This document shows, piece after piece, positions 52,485 to 64,000 of a stretch of DNA of 64,000 nucleotides (position 1 is its first letter; each line of letters opens with the position of its first letter). A model generated the notes under the pieces. That model was not told the DNA's origin, ran no database searches, and saw only the letters and a program-made list of their open reading frames with translations. The DNA comes from Patiria pectinifera. Lineage: Eukaryota; Echinodermata; Asteroidea; Valvatida; Asterinidae. The stretch covers positions 30,059,366 through 30,123,365 of the forward strand of contig CM057135.1 in NCBI GenBank assembly GCA_029964075.1. Direction: 5' to 3'. A program made the position numbers and the translations under genes.

Positions 52485-52670
52485 GCCGCTAATGAAAAGC
52501 CCGAGCCTTTGAAGGAACGAGCTGGTTCCGGCAATTTGGGCCGGCGTGCACGGGCGGGCTGGGTCCGCTACGCTTGGGCGGCGAAGCGCGGCCGAGACAC
52601 GGCGATGACTTACGCCGTTATATTCGTCTGACTCCGTCACGCGTTGTCGAGCGCGTGCACGGGGCGGAAC
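52485..52670. other. GC-rich, CpG-rich island
   Basis: A GC- and CpG-rich block of about 190 bases with clean borders against AT-rich DNA, containing GCTAATGAAAAG at its left edge. No reading frame resembles a protein. It may be a conserved noncoding or promoter element. Confidence 0.35.
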
Positions 52671-54040
52671 CGACACCGTAACACCAAATTAGCTCCATGG
52701 AAAACATGAAAATGCGCGTTATTTGTATTCTAATGAAAAAAGAAAGAACGAAAAAAACCTGTGGACGGCAGACCAAGAAAGATTGTCAGTTGCTGAGTGA
52801 TAACCATATAAATCAAATCATATATAGCTGAAGAAGCATGCAAGACAGAAAAAAAACCCTGTAACCTTATACCCTTAAAATAATTTTCGCTGCTTTTTAG
52901 CTTCAAAACGGCATAACAGATACAAACACTTATAAACATAATACTGTTGAGAGGACAATCACGACAACAGACTTCGTGCGCAGCGCGCCCTCACGGAGAC
53001 AGTAAATTCAGCGACAAATGAGTCGAACAAAGACCTGCCCCCATTCTGACGTCAGAAGCATGCATGGGGTCAACAGAATCACACCAATGTGGATTTTGGA
53101 AAGAATCAATATTATTATAGTGTATCAATAAAATTATGACCACATCAATATAGTCCAGTGCATTATGTACTGAAGATGCAAACAGATCACAAGTTTTCTT
53201 TAATAACACAAGGAGTAATTTCTCATTTTCATACATTATGCACAAAACAAAGGCATTACCGACCAGCCTGAAATTATAATTTCAAGAAAAAAGCGGTCTG
53301 GCTTAATAATGAGCAACGCGACAAGCATACGAGGTTTCACTTATTATACGGACACGCATCCCCCTTAATTTGATCAAAACAGTTAATTTAAGCAAAGCAC
53401 ATCGACCCGTGCAATAAATAAACTGCCAAGGTCATAAAACTATAGTGCTTAACCCCTTGGATGAAAAGAGTTTATTAATGGATTTAGAGTGGATTATTCA
53501 AATGCATGTTTTGAGAGCGTTATCGATATTTTTAATGCAGTTTCTGTGAAAGGACGACAAAAGGTGATGGCGTACACCACATAATAGCGTAATCCTCGAA
53601 AGCAGGTCGTAATATTGAGCTGAACTCCTATTGATTCTTCACAGTGGCAACAATGACCATGAATGTGACCAGGCGATTATTTTCTACAGAGTACAGACCT
53701 TTTTACAAATGTAATTTAAGAACACCTTTCAATGAACTTGCGTTGATTTCCATGTAAAGAAGTCGACCCACACAGGAAGACTCCAAAAATATATTCAAAA
53801 TTATTTCTCATCTGCTTTAATAATATCAAAACTACTAATAATTTCAAAAGCTTCAAGTTTCCGAAGCCCTGTGTACTATCCAAGAGAGCTACATGCCCGC
53901 AGGTATCTCGACCATCAAATTTCAAAACTAACATTTGGCACCGAATTAAGGACAGAAATTCACAATGACCGTGGACGTAATAGCAGCTGTAGCATTTCAG
54001 TGTTGCTACTTTTCAGAGCACGGGTGCAGTATTGGTCACA
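52671..54040. other. Noncoding stretch
   Basis: AT-rich; no gene, RNA or repeat recognised. Confidence 0.45.
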
Positions 54041-54170
54041 CCGTGGAGGAATGGTCACACCTGGGCTAATTAAGGGAGCTACCTGGCGCGTCGGCTCACA
54101 GGGACCGGCCGGGGACAGACGGACCACCGGAAGGCATGTAGTCCGGTCAAACCGAAACACGGCCCGTGGA
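54041..54170. promoter_or_regulatory. Candidate regulatory element with CTAATTAAG core
   Basis: A GC-rich block around GCTAATTAAG (54065-54074), a paired-class or Lhx-type homeodomain core, with GGTCACAC repeated at about 54035 and 54052. It sits directly left of the hairpin cluster. Function is inferred. Confidence 0.3.
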
Positions 54171-54251
54171 CAACAGATATCCTAGGGTGGAAGGTGGGGT
54201 ATAGTAAGGTTTGGAAGTATTGGTGGTAACCAAATTTTGAACGGCTTGCCG

Positions 54252-54414
54252 GTTACAGCCTCAGGCTGTAACTTACACCAACCAAATTGCCAAAAAGTCA
54301 ACTATTTCACCGGGAATTTGACGAACAAAATTTATCAACGATAAATTTTAGCCATTACTTCATTTTACTGTTCCCATTAAGTTACCTCCAAATATAAGTT
54401 TTATTTGGAGGTAA
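54252..54414. repeat. Cluster of three perfect hairpins
   Basis: Hairpin 1: GTTACAGCCT and AGGCTGTAAC (54252-54272), 1-base loop. Hairpin 2: AAAATTTATC and GATAAATTTT (54327-54349), 3-base loop. Hairpin 3: TTACCTCCAAATA and TATTTGGAGGTAA (54382-54414), 7-base loop. All arms pair perfectly. TTTGGAGGTAAT recurs at 56401-56412, so hairpin 3 may relate to an element end. Confidence 0.8.
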
Positions 54415-57400
54415 TTTGTTGAAAATCTAATACATCTAGGATTCAATCACTGATGATATTATAAACCTACCTTGGGAAAATTGACATAAAATACCATCAA
54501 TATTACCAAGACTTTGAATAAAATTCAATTTATTTTTTTACAAATTTACAAACATCCTAGCCAAAATGCACAACAAAATACAGAACCGCAACTATATAGC
54601 TGACACAACATCACAAAGGAGAAAAATGATCAGTCGATTGAGCTGTGAATGGTGACAGTCGGCGCCGTTCCTTTGATGTCTTTTTGTCATAATGGTAACC
54701 CTTGGTAACACATCAGCTCTGGTAATGATATAGGTATTGTGTTTGTTTTCTGAAGAAAGCTCTGATAATTCGTCACGACCAAACATGGCTGGTTGATTTG
54801 CTGGTTCTGAACCATACATCACTGGTATTGTTGCAGGAGGGGGCATTGTGATCTCGGCTACCAACTGTCGTAAGTCCGAGGAATAATTTAGTGATGAATT
54901 CTTCAGTTTTGACTGGCAATAAAGCAGCAGTCTGCGGCCGCCAATGCAGCACATGACCGCCATATATCGGCCTCATTCCCCCAAATTACTGCCACATGTT
55001 GGCCGAACAATCAAACCAAAAAACAAAAAAAACAAATGAACGAATTCATTTTCCTCCGCAAATCATTTAATTCCGACGACGGTCGCGCCGCTAAATCCGG
55101 GGAAAAAACACGGCGTCGCATCTCAACTTGCCCGACATTGTCCAAGCAATCCGACCTATCATTTCGTCTTCATCTTTTTTTTTAATCTACACGGGGCTTT
55201 TTGCAAGAGTCGCAATGCATGTATCAAGTTTCAAAACCTCTCGCCGACCGAAAATATTACTTTAAGCGAAGGTGAACCGATCCCTTAAAAGCCATCCTTA
55301 AATTCTCTCTAAATGCCGTAGGAAAACCGACACCGCGGGGCTTCGTGTATGATATATGAAATACACAGGGGGACTAGCCAGATTAACTATCAAATTCATA
55401 GATTGTAAGAAGAAATCTCGGTGCCGCAATGGTTTATTAGCCGGGCAATGGGGGACTGGATGGACTCGGAGAAAAACTAGAGATGTCGCGGTGAACTTTG
55501 AAAGAGCGCGCTTGATGGTACAGGTATTGCGGACCAAGGTATGGTGGCTACTATGTGCCATGCAACGAACACCACACGCCCGTCATCGTCTTCGTGTTGA
55601 GTCGGTTTACGTATAGTATTTTCTTAGAGGTCATGCATACTGAGGTACCTTAACACATTCTGAAAAGTTTCATAGTGACTTTTCATGCTCCTAAAAAGTA
55701 CTGTTGTGAGAACCCTTTTTAACTGTCCTACGGGCGCGTATGAACTGACGATGCTGTATTAGTGGGTTTTTTTTTTACTCCGAAGCAGTAATGAGTGATG
55801 GTGTGCTTCTCTTTGGTTTAAAATGGTGAAGTACAACTTATAAGAAGTTCAAGGGGGCATGATACAGGTCCTTCTTACGCTAAATGCATGACATACCGAA
55901 AGCCAGTTTATATCAGCCAAAATGCTATTGGATTGGCTGATCGATATGGTCTGATCTCAAAACGGACTTCCGCTAAGGTTATGGTTCAAGTCAACGTTTC
56001 CGGCAGTATGCTCCAACCGTCTTCAGGGTTTGAACGCTCGTGGGCATGCCACCCTTTTTGTGACAATATGGTGGCAATTTGCGGCCACCGTCCAGACAGC
56101 CTGGAAAGTCAATCAGAGAGCCATGCGGCGTCATTACGGCAACGTAGTAAGACTGGCGGTCCCGTTTGATGATCGTCTCATCAATGAGCCAACGCGGCCA
56201 AAAGAAACTAAAACGGCCGAGATATTCTCATTGTCTCGCCCGTACTACCAAATCAAAAACCCTGGCCGCCGATTACGAGTGACTAGGCTGCAGATTAAAG
56301 ACTGGGTGAGACGGCGGCACGACTAATCGACCCAGACGAGCCACTTTAGACCGATATTTTGGTGGAGGCCAAGACGAAACCAGGTCAGCATATTATTATT
56401 TTTGGAGGTAATATTTGGTGGCTTTCTATGACTAACACCGCACGGTTTTATAGTTGCAGTCGTAATAGGACGGCTGAACGGTAATATTTCTTCATTCCGC
56501 CAACCATTTACAGCCAGGATTGGTTTTTTTTTTTCAATAGACGCATTTCTAGGCTAATGAAGGCAGAACAGATAATGGTCGTCAACTCCTGATTATTCAT
56601 TTATATAAATTACCGCGCTAAACTGCATGCCGCTTTGATATGGAATATCAAAATGCGCTCTTTTAACGTCTAAAGATCTTAATTTGGTTCAGGCGTGCAG
56701 GTTTCTGCAAATGAAATTTGCCCATAAAAAAATGCAAACTGCTCTGCCTTTGGCGCATACGTTCTGATTAAAATGTAGAACGCATTGCCCGTGGCGATAA
56801 TTGCAATACCTCAATAATTATGCATCACCCTCGAGTCAAACGGAAAAGACAGAAGGATAGGAAGACGGTGCATGCTGGGATTGATTAGAAGAGGAACGAG
56901 GTTGCACCGCTCCTCCGCCCTTGTTCCCTCGAGACCTCGCACCCAGGGGAAATTCGGTTGCATCACAAACAGCTTAAAAACAAAAAAAATCAAGGTAGCA
57001 TGCAGCAGCGCCACACTAACGGGACCAGTTCGGGGGGCGAAACAGGACGACACCCGCTGCGATAAAAATTGGCGGGTCCGGAGTGGGATGGAGCCAAACC
57101 ATTAGGAGAATACAGGATTACTCAAATGTAAAATTAATGACATTTTAAGCCGATTAGTGGCGAGTCATCGGAGCTTAATCCTGTAAACTCCAGCAGATTA
57201 CAGCGTTTAAGGAGGCTGGAACTGACAAAAGCTTCTGATAATAACACCGCAGGATGAAATAAAAACCTAGGCATTTTCGACCCAATTTTTACCAAGACAT
57301 CCAAGTCCGCGGTACAGGGTCAAATTACACCCATACGCCCACCGTTACCCAAATTAAAATCTATAAAAGGATTAAACTGCATTCATTTAAAACTAATTTC

Positions 57401-58887
57401 GAAATAATCGACCGAGTTTAGTGCAGTATTTCCCCCTTTTTTTTGGCCTTTTCCTTTTTTAATTGTTAAACAGGCCATCTTTCATCAGCCCTTCATTTGA
57501 TAAACAGTCCTCTTTTTTTTCTTCAGGTAACAGCCCCGCGGTTATACAGCAACCGCCCAGGGACGGCCCAAACCGGATCCCGACCATCTGTGAGTCTATT
57601 TTCCATCGTTAAAAAACAGTTTACCCAAAAAAAAACCCAGCAAATTGTAAGTCTGGGTTTGAGACTAGAAATCTGTCTTTTACAGAGGTGGAAGTACATT
57701 AGTGATCAATTTAAGCTCTTAAAAACATAAATTCAAATGCCGATTCCATGCAGCTAAGTTGTGTATACTATGGGACTTTAGCAGACCAAGGATGTCTCGA
57801 AATGAACAATGTGAAAAATTAATAATTTATACGAGCATTTCACAAATGTTCTTACGAAGTTATTACCACAGCAGAAATGAGAGCAAAGACCAAGAAAAAG
57901 ATTAAATCGACATGCATTCTCACAAATTGAAAACAGTAACCAATTAATAAATGTTATTAAAGTTATTAAAGACAACAATTTGGTAAAACAACTGTAAACC
58001 CAGCAACGCAGCACTTTTTGGCTCACTGCTAAAAATGACCCTAATCTCTCAAATAAAATCACCACGGGACTTCTCTTTCATCAAGTAGTTTTAGACAGAC
58101 GTTTATTTTGAACACTGGGCGTAGTTCCAGCACTGATAGAGGCCAACATTGCAGCCCACCCGCATCCTACGCTCATTGTAAGACAAGGATCGAGCTCTCA
58201 CGAGCACCGTACTGACGTCTTATTTTGAAGACAATTTAACTGCTCGCAGCAGGCAGACTGGAAGTTGCATATCCCGAATGGTTAATAGTTACATGTGTAA
58301 GTACTAGCTGATGTACTGGGGACGAAATTAAGCGGTTTGCGGTGGGCAGGGATAGCAGATGGATGATAAATGAGTTTCCGTAAATACAATAATGGCTAGT
58401 GGAAATGTTGGTCATCCGAGAGCCACAAGGGTCATTCCTATACACTTACTCTGGATTCTTCTGTATCATTATCAAAATTAAAACTTTAGTCCCCATTCAA
58501 GAATTCAAAACATCGAATAATTCGTTGTAAATCTGTTTCAGCCGATAACGTGTTTATGCTCTGTAACTCTTGTCCGTGCTAAGCACGGTGTTAAGCATCT
58601 GCATGACATTGGCTTAGGATATTAATGTTGAGCAACAACACTAGCGCTTCACTGCAGAATGCACTTGAAATTTGCTTATTTGAACAGCGCCCTCCTACGC
58701 GTCACACATCGTAATCTAGAGGGGGTTTAAAAATAGCCAGACTCGTCGTCACGCAAGATCAGACCATATCGATCAGAATTTTTTGATCCATTTTTATCGA
58801 GACTACAGCCAATCCCGTTTTCTGTCAAATTAAACGCATAACTCTCAGGCAAATACAGCTGTTCTGATTGGTCACGGTTGCCGGATG
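54415..58887. other. Noncoding stretch, possibly part of an old element at its left side
   Basis: A 123-codon frame at 54592-54963 (- strand) and overlapping + frames at 55888-56326 have no domain I recognise. The TTTGGAGGTAAT word at 56401-56412 is the inverse of TTACCTCCAAA at 54382, about 2 kb away. The rest is ordinary AT-rich sequence. Confidence 0.4.
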
Positions 58888-58927
58888 AGGTCAGGCCAGT
58901 CGCCTGACCTCGCGTGACCTATGACCT
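58888..58927. promoter_or_regulatory. Nuclear-receptor half-site cluster with DR4 and perfect DR1
   Basis: AGGTCA at 58888-58893 is followed by three TGACCT half-sites at 58905-58910, 58915-58920 and 58922-58927. The last three are direct repeats on the - strand with spacers of 4 (CGCG) and 1 (A), giving a DR4 and a perfect DR1. Four consensus half-sites in 40 bp are hard to explain by chance. DR1 suits RXR or COUP-TF/HNF4-type receptors, and DR4 suits RXR heterodimers. Confidence 0.5.
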
Positions 58928-61029
58928 CAGCGACGGTCTATTCAAATTCGATTGCCTCCGATGCTTTTGTTGTACCCCCCGGCCTCAGGGTAAGTTGCAT
59001 GAATTCGCGAGCTCTGACCCAGAAATCGCTTGTATCAACATTCGGCAATCGAAACCTGGCTTGCAATCAGAAACCATTCATTGTGCCGTTTTCAGAAGAC
59101 GGAAAAAACCCTGTTTACTTTCCCTCCGAGTCCACATTTCAAGCCTTTTAATTAATGATTAGATAATTTGGTCATGAAAATCCGACGAGTGCTGGGTCTT
59201 GATCATTCATCTAATCAAAAAATGGTGAGTCAATCTTTATTCTTTTTGGCAGGGATTCTGCAATTCTCATAATAAAGTCACAGTAGGCATGTAGGCCTAA
59301 TGCTTCATCGGCGAAAATGTTCGGTAGTATAGGCCTACTTTACCTAGCTCTTCAAGCCATGCATCGTATTTTGTATTTCGATACCTATCTGGTTTCCGCG
59401 GTCTGGCAGAGTCGGGAAACATCCAAGTCGGCACAAACAGAGAGAGCTAGAGAGACCGGTGCGTCATCCACGGCCATCGAGCCTCTTTTTTAAAAGATGA
59501 GGGGCAATTATGGGACCGGCTTCATGTTACACGGAGGTAATCAGGGAAATGGTCATAATGACGAATCCATTAAGACAAAAATGGATTGTTTTCCCGTTAT
59601 TAATAATCGGAAAGATTAGGTCTTGTCCTTTCGGGGGAAGGGTTGGTTGAACTCTTTGCCTGTACGGCTTGATGTGTGTTCCAAGTTATACAGAGATGTA
59701 TAGTTGGGGGATCTCGAAATAAGATTGGACCGATTAAATTGTAGCCCAATTCCATTCCATTAAGCAATGCAACATCGAATAAAGGTATAACAGTAAATTT
59801 GCGTTCCAAAATGAATCAGGAAGCATGGTTAAATAATTTATGAAAATATGCTTTCATCTCCCTCTACTTTTATATATCACTCATGCCATGCGTCCATGAA
59901 TCATTAATCCATCAATTGATCAAGGTAATCCTGTAAACGTTTCAATTTTTTTCCTAGCAAATATGTGATCTTAACTCCACAATTTTCCATATAGACATTT
60001 GCTCTTGACTTTCAAAAGAGGTGCATCACCTAATTCCGCAAATGAATCCGTTCTTCCAATCAAGTAATAGGAAACCCGATCAGACACGGGAGGTATCGCT
60101 TCCCTTTCCTCATCACATTTAACTAGATTCATGTTAATCCCTCCCTAAATCCAGGGGATCAAGATAATCCATCTAAAATGATCCAATCGTAATCTGAACC
60201 AGTCTGGCTACAAATCCCCCTGACCTTACAAGAGAACCTCGTATGCACATTGAAGAAGAAAGAGTGGGACTCGGGACCCGCCCAATAAATACACAGCCTG
60301 AGTCTGAACGATCCAAGGAACCTCTCAACAAGCTGACCTCTTGTTTCTCTCTCTGTGTCTATCCAAAGGAGGAAATTATCCTTGTCAAACTCAATCTTCC
60401 GATGTTTCTTACAAAGGATCTCGACAGGTTGGACGTCAGGGCCCATTGTTAGGGATCACCGGGGGTAATGTCGTCTGTGCTAGAGGTTAACTTTCTTAAG
60501 ATGAAACCGTTTATAATGTTTCGACTGGATGGCGTTTACTAAAACATCTGGAGGTAAAATCAAATTGACTTTTAAAATAGGTAGGTATCCGAGTATGGAA
60601 GGTTAACCCAATATCAGTGCGATACTATGGCTCTAATAAGGACTTAAACAATTAAAGCGTATTTTAATGTAAAAAAAAAACTTATTCAATGTAATCTGCA
60701 TGGGTATGACGTTTTTGTATACAGAGCTTTAATTGAGTATAAATATGGTGAATAAAGACTGTAGGTTTGTATGTAATTTGCGGTTTGTTGTATAAATAAC
60801 AATCAAGCACAGCGGACCTACTTTTGTGTATTCCATTTATCACACACCAGCGACAACCACTCCCAGTGTGTCATCCGTTCTGGCTGGCTGGTTTTTTGTA
60901 ATCAAGAAAACGTGTCGAATTCTTTCAGCGAAATCAGCCAAATGTTCCGCATCGCCACCTCTCCACCAACACGGCAAAACGGGGGTGATCCAGTCAATCC
61001 AGTCACAGCCAAGAAGCTCCGACGATTTT
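58928..61029. other. Noncoding stretch
   Basis: No gene recognised. TAGGCCTA occurs twice within 46 bases (59292 and 59330). Otherwise AT-rich sequence with short frames. Confidence 0.45.
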
Positions 61030-61200
61030 ACCGGCGCGTGAGGGGAGAGAGACGGGGCGAGGTTCGGTGGCTGGCTGACCGTTTTTAGGCGGTGATGTGA
61101 GCAGGCCCGCGGGCCGTTACGGGTCGCGGGCCCAGCGCTGCACAGGCCCAGCCCGGGCCGCACGCGCGCACACGCTCCACTTGCAGTCAAACGAGACGCG
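61030..61200. other. GC-rich CpG island-like block
   Basis: A dense run of CG-rich words including GCCCGCGGGC and CGCACGCGCGC. It lies inside a 176-codon - strand frame (60840-61370) that shows no domain and is probably a product of GC richness. A trinucleotide run of GAT/TGATGC words follows at about 61277-61308. Confidence 0.35.
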
Positions 61201-64000
61201 GTGGAGAATTCAATGAGTCGTGTCTTGGACAACTGTTCTCCAGAAACCAGACACTCCCCCGTGCATGTTACTAGAATGCTGATGCTTCTGATGCTTCTGA
61301 TGATGATGTTACAGACAAGCCGAGTGCTTGATGTCTTCATTCTATTAACGAAACAGGGTCGGTCAGGCAAGTTGTTTCTAGCAGAAAATCCTTGCCGGAG
61401 ATGTTGTTACAAAAGTCACACCAAACGTAAATCGGTCAAGAAATTTGGAAAGCGCTACATGTCGCGATTGAAAAAAGAGGGCACCGTTATTTTGTGCTTT
61501 CGCTTAAAATCCATGCATCAACAATGATGGTAACATTCTAAAACTTCTAACCGTAATTTAAAAAAAACTAACTTTGAAGACAAAGACATTTCAGTTTTTC
61601 AGAGGCAAAGATTGCTCTGGTAAAATGCATGATTCATCTTCCACTTTTACTGACGGTTTCTTATCTGGATGAAAGTCTGAGATCTAATTTGTCCTCGAGA
61701 CATACCTTTAAGTTTATGGATAAAAAAAACCCTGACAGCTTAAGAGATCCCATCGTGATTTCGCAGAGATCGAGAATGAATCAAAGACAAGAGAGAGAAA
61801 AACACCGTAGTTACTCACTCCACTTTCCGAGGACGAACAAAAACACCACTTTGCACCAATCGCATGTAATTGCTCACGACAACGTCGCGTGGTAATTCAG
61901 TTGTTGCAAAGGTTTGCAAATGAGGGGCTAAACCTGTCCCCAGAGAAGTCCAGAGTGGGTTACTGCAAATAAACACGACCAATTCAAACAAGGTATGAGG
62001 CCCTGTTAAATGACACCTATTCCATACTCGTTAGCGGATAATTTTTCGTCGACGAACGCACGGCGCGCTCCGTTCAGTAAACACGGTAATGTAGATTAAC
62101 GGAAACACTCTCATGTCTTTATTTTTTTGGGAGGGACATAACGAAGGATGTTAATTTAGCTTAAGTGCGGTATTTATCATGATGAGTACGAAGTATATAA
62201 AATAGAAGAGGTTTTTTGGCAAGGCGGCTGCGAGCGTGCGAGTTTGCCCATTTTTTATCGGGTCGGGATAGATCGTCAGCAAACGATGCCAGTATCAAAT
62301 CACATGGGCAAACCACCAATTTCTCTTCTTTCGGGCAGTTTTTAATCTACTTGAAACCTTTTAATCCCATGTCAACTGTGGGTTTTCTTTCCGTAAGCTA
62401 ACATTTTGATAGATGTTCGGTAATACGGAGGAGGGAAATGCGGATATAATGGGGAAGGAATTACGGAGTCCGAATTAGCGTGGAGTGCGATACCGCACGT
62501 GGGTAAACAACGCCGTGGTGTCCCGGCTCGCGCACGCTCGAGCACTGAGCAAACAAACTTTCTCCTCGGAGTGTGGCGGCCGCCATTTATCAACGGGCGT
62601 TTCAGAGCTACAACCCTTATGTTTCTCCTTGTAATCGTCCCGCTGTGATTTATATGAACCCTCTTCTGTACAGGAAATTTATCCTGTTTAACAAGCCCTT
62701 CCGTCGTGGCTTTGCTCTTCAATTATGATATTAACAAGGGCTCTTTTCATCATGAGGACGAGCTACTTTTGGAGTATAGGAAACCTCTAGGAGTACGTTT
62801 GTTAATTGGAACCGTACACATCATCTTCAGAAACACTTCAAATGAAAGTGATAACGGAAGTTTGGTTGGTAGAAATGACCGACTATCTGCCTTCGCCATT
62901 CCTTGATTATAAATAATAGCGCATGAACATGGTCATTGTGATGTCTTGACTTCAAAAACACACACCAAGTTCTTTACAAGTAACTGATGCGGGATACAGA
63001 CTACGGTTTTTCAAATATCGTCACTCAAGCTCAAGTTTTAAATAGGCTTGCCTATAGTGCACTTTGGAAGATTGATTTGAATGGGGAGAAATACGCAATC
63101 AAGATAGCTTCCTAACTCAGAAATTCCATATTGCAAAAATTCAATTTTTTGTGGTCAATCATAACACAATGGTCACAGGGAATCCACACGGGACCTAATT
63201 CGTTTTACCCAGTCCGGATCTCCAATCGCACGGTTCAAAACTGAATCAAGGTATAATTGACGCGGCCATCTGAGCCTAGGAAAAACTTGGCAAGATTTTC
63301 AAAGCTGTCCGCTTGGCAGTGTGGATGGTCCATCGTTTATGAGTCATCATCGCTAGGTGTAATTGTAAAGGCAAAGTTGCACCGACTGTACCACATCGCA
63401 GCCTCACTGATGAAATTTTCAACTCGATTTCGGTGAATCAAAGACAACAATAATACAGCGTTTGCCTTCGGGGATCGCTACTCATTTTCGGCACTGACCT
63501 ACCATAGAACACGCCAAAAAAAATTTAATCAGATTTTTTTTTTCTGTGCACGGTTTTTCACGGCAAAGAAGTGGAGAGAAGGGGCATTATAAAGCCGACT
63601 TTCCAAACATACGGCGAAATCCTTGGAGTAAAAAGAAGACGCAAGTCAAAGCACGGAATGGGGCTCATGCTTGATCGGGATTGCTAGCGGGTGAGTAGGG
63701 TGCTACACACGGGGCCCGGCGCGCTGTGTGACGGTATAGTCCCGCTCTCGATCACTGGCGCGGAACCCTGTTTCCCCGGGTACCCCAACACTCCGGGGAA
63801 ATCAACGAGCTGAACCGCACCATTTCATTCCCATTATCAGGCCACAGTGCGGGCTCTAAAGGCACTTTAATCAGTCCAAAATGAACATATAATCGCCGAA
63901 TAATGAGATTAATGTTGAGCTGGGAAGCAGAGAGAGTTCCGAAGGGGGGGGGGGGTTGAAAAAAAACGTGATGGTAATAATACGAAGCGAAACGGATAAT
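61201..64000. other. Noncoding stretch to the window end
   Basis: No gene recognised. GC-rich patches lie near 62460-62590 and 63690-63800, and a G12 tract followed by an A run lies at 63944-63966. Confidence 0.45.

Noticed and set aside
54592..54963. 123-codon - strand frame beginning MAVMCCIGG
   Set aside because: No domain recognised and no splice or homology support; kept only as a possible remnant inside the tentative 2-kb element.
60840..61370. 176-codon - strand frame, the longest outside the Mab-21-like gene
   Set aside because: It spans a CpG-rich island where stop codons are rare, shows no domain or family resemblance and is arginine/serine/proline-rich as expected of chance translation.
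1..64000. Neurobeachin exons, reverse transcriptase, transposase, CRISPR arrays and rRNA
   Set aside because: Looked for on both strands and not found; short exons could be missed by eye.

Overview
This window reads as animal (metazoan) nuclear DNA, probably from a marine invertebrate. There is one confident protein-coding gene, an intact single-exon member of the Mab-21-like family on the + strand at 7518-8600. Its 360-residue product is nearly collinear with vertebrate MAB21L1/MAB21L2 (359 residues). Outside it, no open reading frame in either strand shows a recognisable domain, and there are no bacterial-style operons. The rest is noncoding sequence, generally AT-rich by eye, with short GC-rich islands, homopolymer tracts and simple repeats. 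The 8-mers TACATGTA and TAGGCCTA are strikingly over-used, which I associate with marine invertebrate genomes such as echinoderms, hemichordates and lancelets. That placement is an inference from style, not a demonstration.

Layout. 1-7517: upstream noncoding sequence with two GC-rich islands (about 2680-2960 and 3736-3970) that contain homeodomain-type cores. 7518-8600: the Mab-21-like gene, with a possible 3' UTR and a poly(A) signal at 9018. 9019-31319: a long noncoding stretch with short tandem duplications (17668-17753, 18216-18267), many small palindromes, a CTCF-like motif at 22835 and a 26-bp perfect palindrome at 30056-30081. 31320-31426: a compact inverted-repeat unit with a hammerhead-ribozyme-like core, probably a fragment of an old dispersed retroelement family. 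31427-40827: unremarkable. 40828-41667: an irregular array of the pentamer CCTCA on one strand only, followed by a decayed TGAC/TGAG microsatellite at 42023-42162. 49420-49456 and 58888-58927: dense nuclear-receptor half-site clusters, each containing a DR1. 50910-51038: a tRNA-derived SINE-like element on the - strand, bounded by inverted repeats. 54252-54414: three perfect hairpins in about 160 bp. 54415-64000: noncoding, with GC islands near 61030-61200, 62460-62590 and 63690-63800.

How it fits together. In vertebrates MAB21L1 and MAB21L2 are nested in introns of NBEA and LRBA, and that arrangement is thought to be old and held by cis-regulation. A lone Mab-21-like gene in tens of kilobases without other genes, with scattered GC-rich islands and transcription-factor motif clusters, is what one would expect if this window is regulatory DNA inside a neurobeachin-family intron. 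I could not identify a neurobeachin exon here, so this is a testable hypothesis. The most unusual structures are the hammerhead-like inverted-repeat unit, the CCTCA array, the nuclear-receptor clusters and the hairpin cluster.
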